Below, in pieces: positions 63,926-64,000 of a DNA stretch of 64,000 nt (position 1 is its first letter; each line of letters opens with the position of its first letter). Position numbers and translations under genes: made by a program. A model generated the notes under the pieces. That model was not told where the DNA came from and made no database searches. It saw nothing but the letters and a program-made list of their open reading frames with translations. The stretch comes from Sipunculus nudus (Eukaryota; Annelida; Sipuncula; Golfingiida; Sipunculidae): NCBI GenBank assembly GCA_026874595.1, contig CM049307.1:6099579-6163578 (forward strand), written 5' to 3'.

Positions 63926-64000
63926 TTTCACAAGAATTTTCTGAAGATCTCTCCTGTAAAGTTGGTCATAACATAAAATTGTAGCTTTTGTAGAATTCCT

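Overview
The window is eukaryotic, AT-rich and intron-rich. Splice sites are canonical GT-AG, simple repeats and dispersed repeats are abundant, and there are tRNA-derived SINEs and CR1/L2-like and jockey-like LINE remnants. The style of the repeats (tandem units with TGACCTTTGACC boxes, and modules built on GGTGGCGCCACC) and the TET sequence suggest a lophotrochozoan, most likely a mollusc. That taxonomic call is an inference.

One protein-coding gene accounts for most of the window: a single TET-family 5-methylcytosine dioxygenase on the minus strand, running from a CpG-rich first exon near 53.5 kb down to a stop codon at 2,516. I reconstructed nine coding exons (51,151-50,381; 22,757-20,792; 12,306-12,216; 10,081-9,988; 9,615-9,407; 9,191-9,047; 8,642-8,553; 7,699-7,562; 6,898-2,516). 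All junction phases agree. From the first in-frame ATG at 51,124 they give a model of about 2,619 residues. The catalytic core is intact: Cys-rich domain, iron ligands H1147, D1149 and H2480, and 2-oxoglutarate arginine R2508. The low-complexity insert inside the double-stranded beta-helix is about 1,230 residues, far longer than in human TETs. I did not recognise a CXXC zinc finger.

Layout by region: 1-2.5 kb, 3' UTR or 3' flank with a 39-bp minisatellite. 2.5-12.3 kb, the catalytic exons, with two tandem SINE copies and a 53-bp minisatellite in the introns. 12.5-13.9 kb, a Tigger/mariner-like element bounded by TA. 16.6-19.4 kb, tandem arrays including a ~290-bp unit that carries DR1 nuclear-receptor boxes. 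20.8-22.8 kb, a large exon of mostly disordered sequence with a CtBP-type PLDLS motif. 22.8-50.4 kb, a 27.6-kb intron containing a 0.98-kb foldback element (28.6-29.6 kb), a 330-bp tandem repeat whose units each carry a CTCF-like site (32.9-33.8 kb), and several CCAAT-rich promoter-like clusters (39-43.7 kb). 50.4-51.2 kb, the N-terminal exon. 53.4-53.8 kb, a CpG-rich promoter with an octamer and an E-box. 53.8-64 kb, gene-poor repeat-rich upstream DNA: hAT-like MITE, long (TA)n and poly-G tracts, a SINE, a tandem repeat, and two degenerate non-LTR retrotransposon fragments.

I saw no convincing second cellular gene, no functional tRNA or rRNA gene and no CRISPR array.
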